Positions 8,779-16,899 of a DNA stretch of 42,994 bases are shown in pieces. Position 1 is the first letter of the stretch; each line of letters starts with the position of its first letter. The stretch is taken from contig CAJWGB010000017.1 of the NCBI GenBank assembly GCA_913031625.1, forward strand, positions 1-42,994. The letters are read 5' to 3'. The translations under genes and the position numbers were made by a program. The notes beneath the pieces were generated by a model. That model worked only from the letters and a program-made list of their open reading frames with translations, was not told the DNA's origin and searched no databases. The stretch is from an uncultured Planctomycetaceae bacterium (GTDB lineage Bacteria; Planctomycetota; Planctomycetia; Planctomycetales; Planctomycetaceae).

Positions 8779-9106
8779 ATGTTTCGGCAGACCGTTGAGT
8801 ATGCTCTCAGAGCGGCCGTTCATTTAGCGCAACATTCCCCGACCCCGCAGACGATTTACGATCCTTCGAGTCCTCAACTCAGTTGATCCAATCATGAGGT
8901 TTCACACCTGTCCGCTGGAACTCCCAAACCACGGCGTTAGCTTATGTGCTCTTCACAAGCGAATGGACGACGTTCTCTCCTGTATGGAGGAAGCGTTGCG
9001 ATCTACGACTCTCGCAGAACTTCTCTCCAACCCTAACCCCGGCATTCTCCTGAGGAATGATCCGGAATCAGGCGAAACAGACTCTGCACCGTGTGCGAAA
9101 GGGTAG
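8779..9106 (+). pseudogene. Rrf2-family regulator remnant with internal deletion and frameshift
   Basis: The ATG at 8779 begins MFRQTVEYALRAAVHLAQHS, a textbook Rrf2 N-terminal helix, but the frame stops at a TGA (8884-8886) after 35 codons. In another frame, from about 8855, the text FTILRVLNSVDPI continues into the Rrf2 C-terminal half: RFHTCPLELPNHGVSLCALH, then KRMDDVLSCMEEALRSTTLA and ELLSNPNPG, ending at 9106. Between these two pieces roughly 55-60 residues of a normal ~140-residue Rrf2 protein are missing, namely the recognition helix and wing of the winged helix-turn-helix. The join lies near 8850-8855. The gene therefore cannot make a DNA-binding repressor; internal ATG 8894 could at most yield a C-terminal fragment. 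It starts 1 bp after the DUF1552 stop. Confidence 0.85.
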
Positions 9107-9110
9107 TCCT

Positions 9111-9419
9111 GTGTCCCGACAGGAAAAGATAATGGCGATGCTCCAGGAAAATCCTGGTGACCAGAAACTTCGCTACATGTTGGCAATGGAGCAGCGAAAC
9201 GGTGATGACATTGAGAAGTCACTTCAGACGTTTCGAAGTCTGATGGAAGACGAGACTCCATACGTGCCCGCCTTTCTGATGGCAGGTCAGGAATTGGCAA
9301 AAAACGGTAGAACCGAAGACGCCAGATCGACCTATACGGCTGGCATTGAGGCTGCTGTCAGGCAGGGAAATGAACATGCTGCGGGTGAGATGACTCAGTT
9401 TCGAGCAGAGCTGGGATAG
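9111..9419 (+). CDS. Small TPR-like protein
   Basis: About 103 residues from a GTG start at 9111, beginning VSRQEKIMAMLQENPGDQKL. This start gives an N-terminus of the form I associate with small planctomycete TPR proteins; a longer frame from ATG 9057 adds 18 residues of unlikely content that overlap the Rrf2 remnant. The sequence has two to three helix pairs (RYMLAMEQRNGDDIEKSLQT, FLMAGQELAKNGRTEDARST, AGIEAAVRQGNEHAAGEM) with TPR-type Ala/Gly/Tyr spacing and no catalytic motif, no signal peptide and no membrane segment. It is probably a cytosolic adaptor. It is followed by a convergent gamma-glutamyltranspeptidase gene. Confidence 0.7.
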   Translation: MSRQEKIMAMLQENPGDQKLRYMLAMEQRNGDDIEKSLQTFRSLMEDETPYVPAFLMAGQELAKNGRTEDARSTYTAGIEAAVRQGNEHAAGEMTQFRAELG

Positions 9420-9515
9420 TTCTATCAGCCGTTTCTTTGCTCTTACTGAGTGGTATCCTGTCGGTTCAACCCGTCGTCCGATTCTTTACGTGGGCGATGC
9501 CCACCCTGCAGTTGG

Positions 9516-9541
9516 ACCGGGGCTGCAGACCCGGCTGCTGG
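9516..9541. repeat. Degenerate copy of a GC-rich REP-like hairpin
   Basis: ACCGGGG-CTGCAGACCC-GGCTGCTG closely follows the better copy at 16861-16879 (CCGGGGTCACAGACCCCGGC), with two single-base losses. It lies in the spacer between the convergent TPR and gamma-glutamyltranspeptidase genes, 14 bp from the latter's stop. Confidence 0.45.
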
Positions 9542-9554
9542 TTCCCGGTCAGCA

Positions 9555-11249
9555 TCAATAACCAATTGCTGACCCGTCCTTGCGCGACTCTGATGCTCCA
9601 AAGTAAACCCCGCGCTTGGCATCGTAGCGGATGGCCTGGTAGCCGCCGTAACTGCCTCCGGAAGTGACCTTGTGACCACGACGTTTCAGTTCTGCGCGAA
9701 CATTTTGACCGAATCCGGATTCCAGCGCGACGTTTCCACCATCAGTCATCTGCTGCCCGGTTGGCTCAGATGAGCCATGGTGGACGATTCGTGGGGCGTC
9801 GCCTGCTTCCTGCGTGTTCATCCCAAAGTCGATCATGTTAATCACGATCTGAGTATGTCCCTGAGGCTGAACGGCTCCCCCCATGACGCCGAAGCTCATG
9901 TAAGGAGCTCCGTCCTTTGTGATGAATGAAGGAATGATGGTGTGGAAGGGTCGCTTTTTTGGAGCGTACGTGTTGAAACGCCCCTCTTTGAGATCAAACA
10001 GCTGTCCGCGGTCCTGGAGACAGAACCCGAGTTCATCCGGACACATGCCGCTGCCAAATCCCCGGTAGTTACTCTGAATTAACGAAACCATGTTTCGATC
10101 TTTATCAGCAACGGTCAAAAAGATCGTGTCACCGTGCTCCAGCGTGTAGGGCAGCCCTGGGTCGTACTGTTTGGCTGCCCTGTTATCGTCGATCAGCTTT
10201 CGGCGTTCGTTGGCGTAATCTTTCGAGATCAATCGGTTGACCGGAACATCTACAAAGTCCATGTCAGCATAAAGACGCGCTCGATCTTCAAAGGCTAGTT
10301 TTTTGGCTTCCGCAAACCAATGCAGGTGATCCGCACTGCCAAAGCCCGCTTTCTTCAGGTCATATCCCTCCAGCACGTTCAACATCTGCAGAGCTGCGAT
10401 ACCCTGACCATTTGGAGGGATCTCCCAGACGTCGTATCCGCGATAGTTGGTTGATACCGGATCCACCCATTCGGATCTGTGAGCTGCCAGATCTTCATAC
10501 GTCAGGAACCCTCCATGCCGCTGCATGTAGTCGCCTATCGTGCGAGCGATACTTCCTCGGTAAAACTCATCACGCCCGTTATCTGCGATCTTCTGCAGCG
10601 TTTTTCCCAGCATGGGATTCTTAAAGACGTCACCTGTTCGCGGGCCTTTGCCGTTTGGAAAATAGGTCGTCAGAAAACCTGGGTACTTTTCAAACGTCTT
10701 TTTGCTTCCACTCCATCCGGCAGCTATCACTTCGGTGACGGGGAAGCCGTCGTGGCAGTATTCGATCGCGGGTGCAAGAACCTCCTGCATCGGTAAACGG
10801 CCAAATCGCTGGTGAAGTTCGAACCAGCCATCCACACAACCCGGCACGGTGACCGGCAGCGGTCCGAATGGTGGAATGTATTCCAGATTCCGTTTTCGGA
10901 ATTCTTCGAGCGTCAGAGTCGCGGGAGATCGCCCACTGGCGTTCAGGCCATAGAGCTTCTTCGTCTTGTTGTCCCAGACGATCGCAAACAGGTCGCCACC
11001 GATTCCGTTTCCTGTTGGCTCCATGAGCCCCTGCGCGGCATTCGCTGCGATCGCCGCATCTACGGCAGACCCACCCTTCTTCAGAATGTCGATGGCAATC
11101 TGAGTTGCCAGCGGCTGACTGGTTGCCGCCATCCCGTTGCGCGCAATCACTTCGGAACGAGTGGCAAATCGATGACCGGTCGGTCGGTCTGCAGCTCCGG
11201 ATTCGTAAACAGTCGTCATGAAGATTCCCAGCACGATCAACAGTCGCAT
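9555..11249 (-). CDS. ggt: Gamma-glutamyltranspeptidase, secreted
   Basis: 564 residues with an N-terminal signal peptide (MRLLIVLGIFMTTVYESGAA). Family knowledge: this Ntn-hydrolase precursor cleaves itself before a catalytic Thr and hydrolyses or transfers the gamma-glutamyl group of glutathione and related peptides in the periplasm. Seen here: NGMAATSQPLAT near the N-terminus, SAVDAAIAANAA (61-72), GNGIGGDLF (80-88), LNASGRSPA with the substrate-carboxylate Arg at 107, and the self-cleavage site EHGD/T375 followed by IFLTVADKDRNMVSL. The oxyanion/substrate glycines appear as GVMGGAVQPQGHTQ in the small subunit. The residue after the nucleophile is Ile rather than the usual Thr, as in some GGT-like branches. 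The length fits the family. It is monocistronic, convergent with the small TPR gene. Confidence 0.93.
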   Translation of the reverse strand: MRLLIVLGIFMTTVYESGAADRPTGHRFATRSEVIARNGMAATSQPLATQIAIDILKKGGSAVDAAIAANAAQGLMEPTGNGIGGDLFAIVWDNKTKKLYGLNASGRSPATLTLEEFRKRNLEYIPPFGPLPVTVPGCVDGWFELHQRFGRLPMQEVLAPAIEYCHDGFPVTEVIAAGWSGSKKTFEKYPGFLTTYFPNGKGPRTGDVFKNPMLGKTLQKIADNGRDEFYRGSIARTIGDYMQRHGGFLTYEDLAAHRSEWVDPVSTNYRGYDVWEIPPNGQGIAALQMLNVLEGYDLKKAGFGSADHLHWFAEAKKLAFEDRARLYADMDFVDVPVNRLISKDYANERRKLIDDNRAAKQYDPGLPYTLEHGDTIFLTVADKDRNMVSLIQSNYRGFGSGMCPDELGFCLQDRGQLFDLKEGRFNTYAPKKRPFHTIIPSFITKDGAPYMSFGVMGGAVQPQGHTQIVINMIDFGMNTQEAGDAPRIVHHGSSEPTGQQMTDGGNVALESGFGQNVRAELKRRGHKVTSGGSYGGYQAIRYDAKRGVYFGASESRKDGSAIGY

Positions 11250-11625
11250 AGCTACCCTTTCAGCGAAACATCGCAGGAAGCCAGCAGCATGATCGATTCA
11301 TACAGGAATTCAACCGGTGGCAGCGGATCAGGTCACCGGAGACATTGACCATTTACCGTCGCAGTACACCCGGAATTCGGCTGTCAGACTGCTGCCTCTT
11401 TTGATGAAGCCGGCAGCACAGCCGTTCAGGGCTTCTGACCACTCAGTTGCTTGAGTGTCCGTCTCTATCGATCGGTCATTGCTGTGCGGCCCTCAGGACT
11501 TTCGTCCGGCATCGCTTTGAGGGAGTCATCCACCTGCTCATGCATTCCTCTGTGGTACTCTGTGTACCCCGTGGTAAAAAAGAGTATTCACCACGGAGGA
11601 CTCTGAGGATCACAGAGGATTGGCG
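11250..11625. other. Intergenic region holding a large imperfect hairpin
   Basis: Between the gamma-glutamyltranspeptidase start and the phosphoglycerate mutase stop, both on the minus strand. No gene was recognised. The 3' part is taken up by the 72-nt inverted repeat described separately; the rest must carry the ggt promoter, which I could not place. Confidence 0.5.
11547..11618. repeat. 72-nt imperfect inverted repeat, possible terminator or dispersed repeat
   Basis: The left arm 11547-11575 (CCTCTGTGGTACTCTGTG...) and right arm 11590-11618 (...GAGGATCACAGAGG) are 29 nt each and complementary at about 23 of 29 positions, with a 14-nt A-rich loop. The right arm has the wording ACCACGGAGGA...CACAGAGG, familiar as an intergenic repeat type in many bacterial genomes. 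It ends 7 bp before the stop of the leftward phosphoglycerate mutase gene, so it would be transcribed as a hairpin at that gene's 3' end. There is no strong U tract. Confidence 0.7.
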
Positions 11626-12834
11626 TTAAGCGCCGTATTTTTCCAGTCGCCCGGCATGAGCCAGTGCCTGAAGCATCAGATATTTTGCTTCAAATATCCC
11701 AAGCTCTCCGACACGGCAGGCTGACTCTCCAAACTCCTGAGAACCATCGAATCGGCAGATATCTGACGCCAGCAATGTTGGAACGGGATGGCCGCTGTGC
11801 GATTTCATCTTCGCTGGTGTGCTGTGGTCACCAGTAACAATCACGACATCCGGATTCAATGCCACCATTCGCGGGATGCCTGAATCCAGCTCTTCAGTTC
11901 GCTGAACTTTAGCGTCAAAGTTTCCGTCTTCTCCCGTGCTGTCTGTATACTTGAAGTGCACGAAGAAAAAGTCGTAGTCGTTCCAGTTCTGTTCCAGACA
12001 GCTCAACTGATCGTCGAGCGTCTGACCAGCGTCGAGGATATCCATACCAACCAGTCGAGCGAGCCCCCGATACATCGGGTAGACGGCGATCGCAGCCGCT
12101 CGTGTGCCGTATACTTCTTCGAAGGTTGGAATCGGAGGCATCTTGGCGATTCCCCGCATCGTGAGCAGGTTTGCTGGTGCATCGTCTTTCAACACCTCAG
12201 CTGCCTGCCGAAGAAACTCAGCACAGATCTCCGCTGTTCGCTGAGATGCCTCATCGTTCCCATGAGGAGCCAAAGGAGGCACACCGGTGCGCTGTGGATC
12301 CGTGTCGTCGACATCACCCCCAAGTCCCGCTGCCCGGAAGACGATTACCAGCCGATACTCCTTAACGTGTCGAACGAATACCTCGACCCCCGGGATTTCA
12401 ATCTGGTCCAGCTTCTCACACAGTCGAGCGCCAATATCACTGCCGATTCGTCCCGCGCGACGGTCAGTAATGTTGCCATCGTCGTCCACCGTGCAGTAGT
12501 TGCCACGAATCGCGACGTCGTCCGGACCCAGCTCGAAGTCGATCCCCAGTGCCTCAAGCACACCGCGACCAATGTCATACTTCAATGGGTCATAGCCAAA
12601 CAGTCCAAGGTGGCCGGGTCCACTTCCTGGAGCGATGCCTGGCAGAACAGGAATGCTCATCCCCAGAGAACCACGCTGAGCGAGCGCATCGAGATTCGGA
12701 GTGGCTGCCGTTTCCAGTTCTGTTTTGCCGCCGGGTTCCAATGGAAGGCCGCCAAGCCCATCACCTACGTACAGGATAATCTTTGAGTCGTTCTTGCGCT
12801 GAAGTTTGCGAGTGAGTGTATGAATGTCAGTCAT
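11626..12834 (-). CDS. apgM: 2,3-bisphosphoglycerate-independent phosphoglycerate mutase, archaeal type
   Basis: 402 residues of the alkaline-phosphatase superfamily, ApgM branch. It interconverts 3- and 2-phosphoglycerate in glycolysis and gluconeogenesis without a bisphosphoglycerate cofactor, using two metal ions and a phosphoserine. Seen here: the metal-binding start KIILYVGDGLGG (Asp25), TPNLDALAQRGSLG, then GIAPGSGPGHLGLFGYDP (67-83) with the expected nucleophile Ser71, KYDIGRGVLEALG, and VIVTGDHSTPAKMKSHSGHPVP near the C-terminus with the second metal-ligand cluster. The length is typical (about 400) and much shorter than the 510-residue GpmI type. It is monocistronic, with a 461-bp spacer upstream. 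It is cytosolic; no signal peptide. Confidence 0.92.
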   Translation of the reverse strand: MTDIHTLTRKLQRKNDSKIILYVGDGLGGLPLEPGGKTELETAATPNLDALAQRGSLGMSIPVLPGIAPGSGPGHLGLFGYDPLKYDIGRGVLEALGIDFELGPDDVAIRGNYCTVDDDGNITDRRAGRIGSDIGARLCEKLDQIEIPGVEVFVRHVKEYRLVIVFRAAGLGGDVDDTDPQRTGVPPLAPHGNDEASQRTAEICAEFLRQAAEVLKDDAPANLLTMRGIAKMPPIPTFEEVYGTRAAAIAVYPMYRGLARLVGMDILDAGQTLDDQLSCLEQNWNDYDFFFVHFKYTDSTGEDGNFDAKVQRTEELDSGIPRMVALNPDVVIVTGDHSTPAKMKSHSGHPVPTLLASDICRFDGSQEFGESACRVGELGIFEAKYLMLQALAHAGRLEKYGA

Positions 12835-13295
12835 GGGATGACTCTGAAATCACTATGTAGATTTAGGTTAAGGAAGTCCGGCCCAGCGCCGAGCGAGAAT
12901 CTCCCAGGATAGCTATCCCCCCGCCAAGCTCCACTCCTGACCATACCTTTTCACTTGCGCAGTGACAATTCCCGCTCCTGTGGCTGTTCAGGCCCCTTCA
13001 ATTCCCGGACCTGACGGCAAACTTTTGGAGTCGCGGACAGATTCGCGTGTTCCGCTTCCCTCGTCAGGGCAGTCCCAAAAAGCTAATTACTGCCTGACCG
13101 CAGCCGGATTATTCCCTTCGAAGGTACATGTCTTCCAGTGGATAAGACTGCTATATCTAACCGAAGCGGTTCTCATAATGTTCTGTCGCTGATCTATTTC
13201 CACTGTCCCTTCTACCTGATCAGTGCGACGCTTTTTATCTTCGGTTTGAAACTGCTGCTTGAGTAGTCTGGCCGGCAGTCACCTGAAGACGATGA
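12835..13295. other. Intergenic region, nothing recognised
   Basis: 461 bp between the apgM start and the mfd stop. I see no gene with family resemblance, no tRNA cloverleaf and no strong hairpin followed by T residues. It must contain the apgM promoter. Confidence 0.5.
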
Positions 13296-16200
13296 TTAAA
13301 CCTGCGCCTTCGGCAACTGGGTCTCGCCCTCGACTTCCGGTATGGGTGGCTCTGCCTGAGAGAGCATCTCGATCAGTTCCTCAAGAATCCCGGCACCATC
13401 TTCTTCACTTGATTCCAGAGGCCAATACGCATCATGCCTGTCCACGATGCGAAGATGACCTTTATGAAAGTAGCTGAGAATGCGGATCATCTGAGCATCC
13501 TGATAGCGTAGCACCGCATACCCATCTTCCAGATGAATGTTCTCGATCTTCCAGCTCAGAGCTCGCAGGTTCAGTTCTCGAAGTCGCAACATTCGTTTGG
13601 CTGGTGTCGGAACCGGACCGAATCGATCTCGCAGTTCCTCTTCCAGCTCACTAACTTTCCGGAGTGAATTCACCTGAGACAGCCGTCGATAGATTTCTAT
13701 CTTGAGTTTTTGTTCCGGGATGTATCTGTCAGGGATGAAGACCGAGATCGGCAGTTCGATTTTCACATGTGTCTGATAACGCAGCGGCTGCTTCTTCAGG
13801 GTTCTGACAGCGTTCTCCAGTAACTGACAATAAAGCTCGTATCCGACTGCAGCGATATTTCCGCTTTGCTCTGTTCCAAGAATGTTTCCTGCACCACGGA
13901 TCTCAAGGTCCCGCATGGCGATTCGAAACCCGGCCCCCAGCTCACTGTACTCTTCGATCGCCTTCAGACGTCGAGTCGCTTTGCTGGTGACAACTTTGCC
14001 GTCTTCCAGCATCAGGTAACAGTAAGCCCGATGTCGATCCCGGCCCACGCGTCCACGCAACTGGTGCAAATCAGCAAGGCCGTAGATATCGGCCTGGTGA
14101 ATGATCATGGTATTGGCGTTTGGGATATCGAGACCACTCTCGATGATCGTCGTTGCCAAAAGAATGTCTGCTCGACCAGTGACGAACTCCAGCATGGCTA
14201 CTTCAAGATCGTCCGGATTCATCTGCCCGTGAGCGATGGTCACTGATGCTTCGGGGACGATCTGGCGAATCCGGTCTGCGACAAGCTGGATGTCGTGCAC
14301 TCGGTTATGAACGAAGTAGACCTGGCCACCGCGATTGAGTTCCCGAATGATGGAGCTGCGGACAAGTGATTCGTCGAAACGTCCCACCCGAGTTTCGATC
14401 GGCATTCGATCTCTGGGTGGTGTCGTCAGGCTGCTGATATCTCGAATTCCCAGCAGCGACATGTGGAGTGTTCGAGGAATCGGCGTGGCTGTCAGGGTGA
14501 GGATATCGACCTCCAGTCGAAGGTGCTTCAACTGATCTTTAACCTTCACCCCGAACTTCTGTTCCTCATCAATGATCAGTAGTCCAAGATTCTTGAATTC
14601 CACATCCTTCGACACAAGGCGATGTGTTCCGATCACCATATCGATTGCGCCGCTGCGTAACTTTTCGATAATCTTCTTCTGCTGCCCGGCCGATCGAAAC
14701 CTCGACAACATTTCGATCGACACAGGAAACTCGGCCATCCGCTGCGAAAACGTTCGAAAGTGCTGTTCAGCAAGAACTGTCGTTGGCACAAGTACGGCCA
14801 CCTGACGGCCGTTCTCGATCGCTTTAAAGGCAGCCCTCATCGCGACCTCTGTCTTTCCGAAGCCCACGTCCCCACAGATCAGACGGTCCATGGGCCGGGA
14901 GCGTTCCATGTCTTCCTTGAAATCCGAGATCGCTGTGACCTGATCGGGGGTCTCCGTAAACGGAAACGCTCCTTCAAACTCCTGCTGCATCTGAGAGTCT
15001 GCTTCGCACAGCAAGCCCGGTTTTGAATCGCGTTCGGCCTGCAGCTTTAACATGTCCGCTGCCATGTCTGTGACGGCGTCAGCGACTTTGCTTTTCTTTT
15101 TCTCCCATGATGTTCCACCGAACTTTGACAGTTCCGGAACGGACTTCGCCGGACCAATGTACTTCTGCACCAGATGAATCAGCGAGGCCGGTACGTAGAC
15201 GATGACCTGATCACGAAACTCCAGCAGCAGATGTTCTTCCTGCTCACCTTCGTTGTCCATCATGGCCATGCCACGATACTTCGCGATCCCCTGAGTCACA
15301 TGAACGACCAGATCTCCCTCCCGCAGATCGAGGAATGTGTCGATCGCTCGTGAATCCGCCGTTCTGCGACGCGTCTTAACGCGACGAGCCTGAGATCGTG
15401 AAAACAGCTCGTTATCGCTGATCACTGTCAGACCGTGTTCGACGAACCGAAATCCCCGAGAAACCCGCCCCACGCACAAATGGATTCGATCCGCTGAGTC
15501 GATTTCTCCAGCCTGCTGTGTTTCGTCGATCAGCTCACTGAGTCGCTGTTTTTCGCCATCGTTATGACATGACAGGAGGGCTCGGTCTTCCGGACCAAGG
15601 GACTCCATCAACTCGACCAGAGCATCCCGACCACTGCTGGCAAACTGTTCGGCGGCTTCCAGTCTGAGATGACATGACTTTTCGAAGCTGTCTGCCGCCA
15701 GACCATCGACCGTCACGGACGGGAAGTCAGTCAGCCGAGACATTGTGGCTTCGACAGAAAACATGCCGATCGGATTTACCAGACGCTGCAGATACAACTT
15801 CCCTTCGCTGACAGCCTGACCCATATCGTGCAGGACGACAATTGTCTTCGACGGCAATGAATCCAGAAGCGATTCAGTGGCTGACTCGATGGCTGTATGA
15901 GGCCGCAGGCTGTCGCCCGGTTGTGGACTCTCCGGTGGCTTGACTGGACGAGTGGCGGTCAGTGCTACGGTTTCAAGGTCACTGACTCGTCTCTGGGACT
16001 CCACGTCAAAACTGCGAATTGATTCTACTTCATCCCCAAACAGTTCGACGCGAATGGGATCGCGTTCTGTTGGAGGAAAAATGTCGAGGATCCCTCCGTG
16101 GACGCAGAATTCTCCGGGCAATTCGACGGCGGTCACGCGATCAAATCCACGATCCATCAGCCAGTCCATCAGTTCAGAGACGTTCAGGACATCGCCGTTT

Positions 16201-16760
16201 GAGATTCTGCGCGTCGCGTTTTCGATTTCGCTGCGAGCAAGGACTGGTTGCAGAAGAGCCGGCAGGCAGGTTACCACGATGGCCGGTTCACGTTCTGCGG
16301 AGTTCGTTGTCTGTTGAGGTGGGGTGGACTGAGTTGTATCAACGGAAAAATGCCACGGGTCAGCAGCTGGGGATTCGCTGCCGATGCCACCTTCATTAAG
16401 GACTCGGACTGTCCCAAGTCGTGCAGCAAAGATCGCGTCCGTGATGTCGTGTTCTTCTGGCAGCGATTCCCATGCCGGGAACGGCAGCAGTCGTCCATCC
16501 TGCGAGAGGAACTCGGAGACCTGATCATGAAAATCATCGATGTCACGAATGCCGGGTACCACAATCAGAATGGTATGCTCCGGGCAGGACTCCCTGAGAG
16601 CAGCGGTCACCAGCGCGCACGCCGAGCCCCACGCTCCGTCGATTGCTCCACTATTTCCAGCGACCAGTTGAGCGACCACCGCCGCAAAATCCGGTTCGCA
16701 CGCAATCAACGCAGTCAGGTCAGCAAGTGTTTCGGGGACTCGCTGCGTCACGTTGCTCAT
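13296..16760 (-). CDS. mfd: Transcription-repair coupling factor Mfd
   Basis: 1154 residues from the ATG at 16760 (MSNVTQRVPETLADL); a longer frame to 16970 adds 70 unlikely residues and overlaps the next gene, so I reject it. Mfd displaces RNA polymerase stalled at lesions and recruits UvrA. Domains in order: UvrB-like N-terminal part (1-~330, with the Walker A region degenerate as in all Mfd), the RNA-polymerase-interacting CarD-like domain (~475-560, GDLVVHVTQGIAKYRG), then the RecG-type translocase: Walker A GDVGFGKTE at 630-638, DEEQ box 731-734, TATPIPRT 757-764, and motif VI QLRGRVGRDRHR 900-911. The C-terminal TRCF domain occupies ~1000-1100. E. coli Mfd is 1148 residues. It lies 139 bp downstream of the symporter gene on the same strand. 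Confidence 0.96.
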   Translation of the reverse strand: MSNVTQRVPETLADLTALIACEPDFAAVVAQLVAGNSGAIDGAWGSACALVTAALRESCPEHTILIVVPGIRDIDDFHDQVSEFLSQDGRLLPFPAWESLPEEHDITDAIFAARLGTVRVLNEGGIGSESPAADPWHFSVDTTQSTPPQQTTNSAEREPAIVVTCLPALLQPVLARSEIENATRRISNGDVLNVSELMDWLMDRGFDRVTAVELPGEFCVHGGILDIFPPTERDPIRVELFGDEVESIRSFDVESQRRVSDLETVALTATRPVKPPESPQPGDSLRPHTAIESATESLLDSLPSKTIVVLHDMGQAVSEGKLYLQRLVNPIGMFSVEATMSRLTDFPSVTVDGLAADSFEKSCHLRLEAAEQFASSGRDALVELMESLGPEDRALLSCHNDGEKQRLSELIDETQQAGEIDSADRIHLCVGRVSRGFRFVEHGLTVISDNELFSRSQARRVKTRRRTADSRAIDTFLDLREGDLVVHVTQGIAKYRGMAMMDNEGEQEEHLLLEFRDQVIVYVPASLIHLVQKYIGPAKSVPELSKFGGTSWEKKKSKVADAVTDMAADMLKLQAERDSKPGLLCEADSQMQQEFEGAFPFTETPDQVTAISDFKEDMERSRPMDRLICGDVGFGKTEVAMRAAFKAIENGRQVAVLVPTTVLAEQHFRTFSQRMAEFPVSIEMLSRFRSAGQQKKIIEKLRSGAIDMVIGTHRLVSKDVEFKNLGLLIIDEEQKFGVKVKDQLKHLRLEVDILTLTATPIPRTLHMSLLGIRDISSLTTPPRDRMPIETRVGRFDESLVRSSIIRELNRGGQVYFVHNRVHDIQLVADRIRQIVPEASVTIAHGQMNPDDLEVAMLEFVTGRADILLATTIIESGLDIPNANTMIIHQADIYGLADLHQLRGRVGRDRHRAYCYLMLEDGKVVTSKATRRLKAIEEYSELGAGFRIAMRDLEIRGAGNILGTEQSGNIAAVGYELYCQLLENAVRTLKKQPLRYQTHVKIELPISVFIPDRYIPEQKLKIEIYRRLSQVNSLRKVSELEEELRDRFGPVPTPAKRMLRLRELNLRALSWKIENIHLEDGYAVLRYQDAQMIRILSYFHKGHLRIVDRHDAYWPLESSEEDGAGILEELIEMLSQAEPPIPEVEGETQLPKAQV

Positions 16761-16810
16761 TGCGACGGAGTGTACGGCCACCGCTCGTCTGGGGGTAGTG
16801 CGGAAGGGAA

Positions 16811-16879
16811 ACAGGCCAGAGACAGGCCTGTATTGATTTTCGTAGACTGCCGCCGGGAGTCCGGGGTCACAGACCCCGG
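16811..16879. repeat. Pair of REP-like hairpins
   Basis: Two perfect inverted repeats lie side by side between the symporter and mfd: ACAGGCC (16811-16817) with GGCCTGT (16825-16831), and CCGGGGTC (16861-16868) with GACCCCGG (16872-16879) around a 3-nt loop. Related GC-rich hairpins occur at 9516 and 24195, so this is probably a dispersed element. The second hairpin is 21 nt downstream of the symporter stop and could limit read-through into mfd, but no T tract follows. Confidence 0.6.
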
Positions 16880-16899
16880 CTACTGTCTTCCTTATCTGG

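Noticed and set aside
12962-13192. 76-codon plus-strand ORF between apgM and mfd
   Set aside because: No domain, no supporting start signal, amino-acid composition not protein-like.
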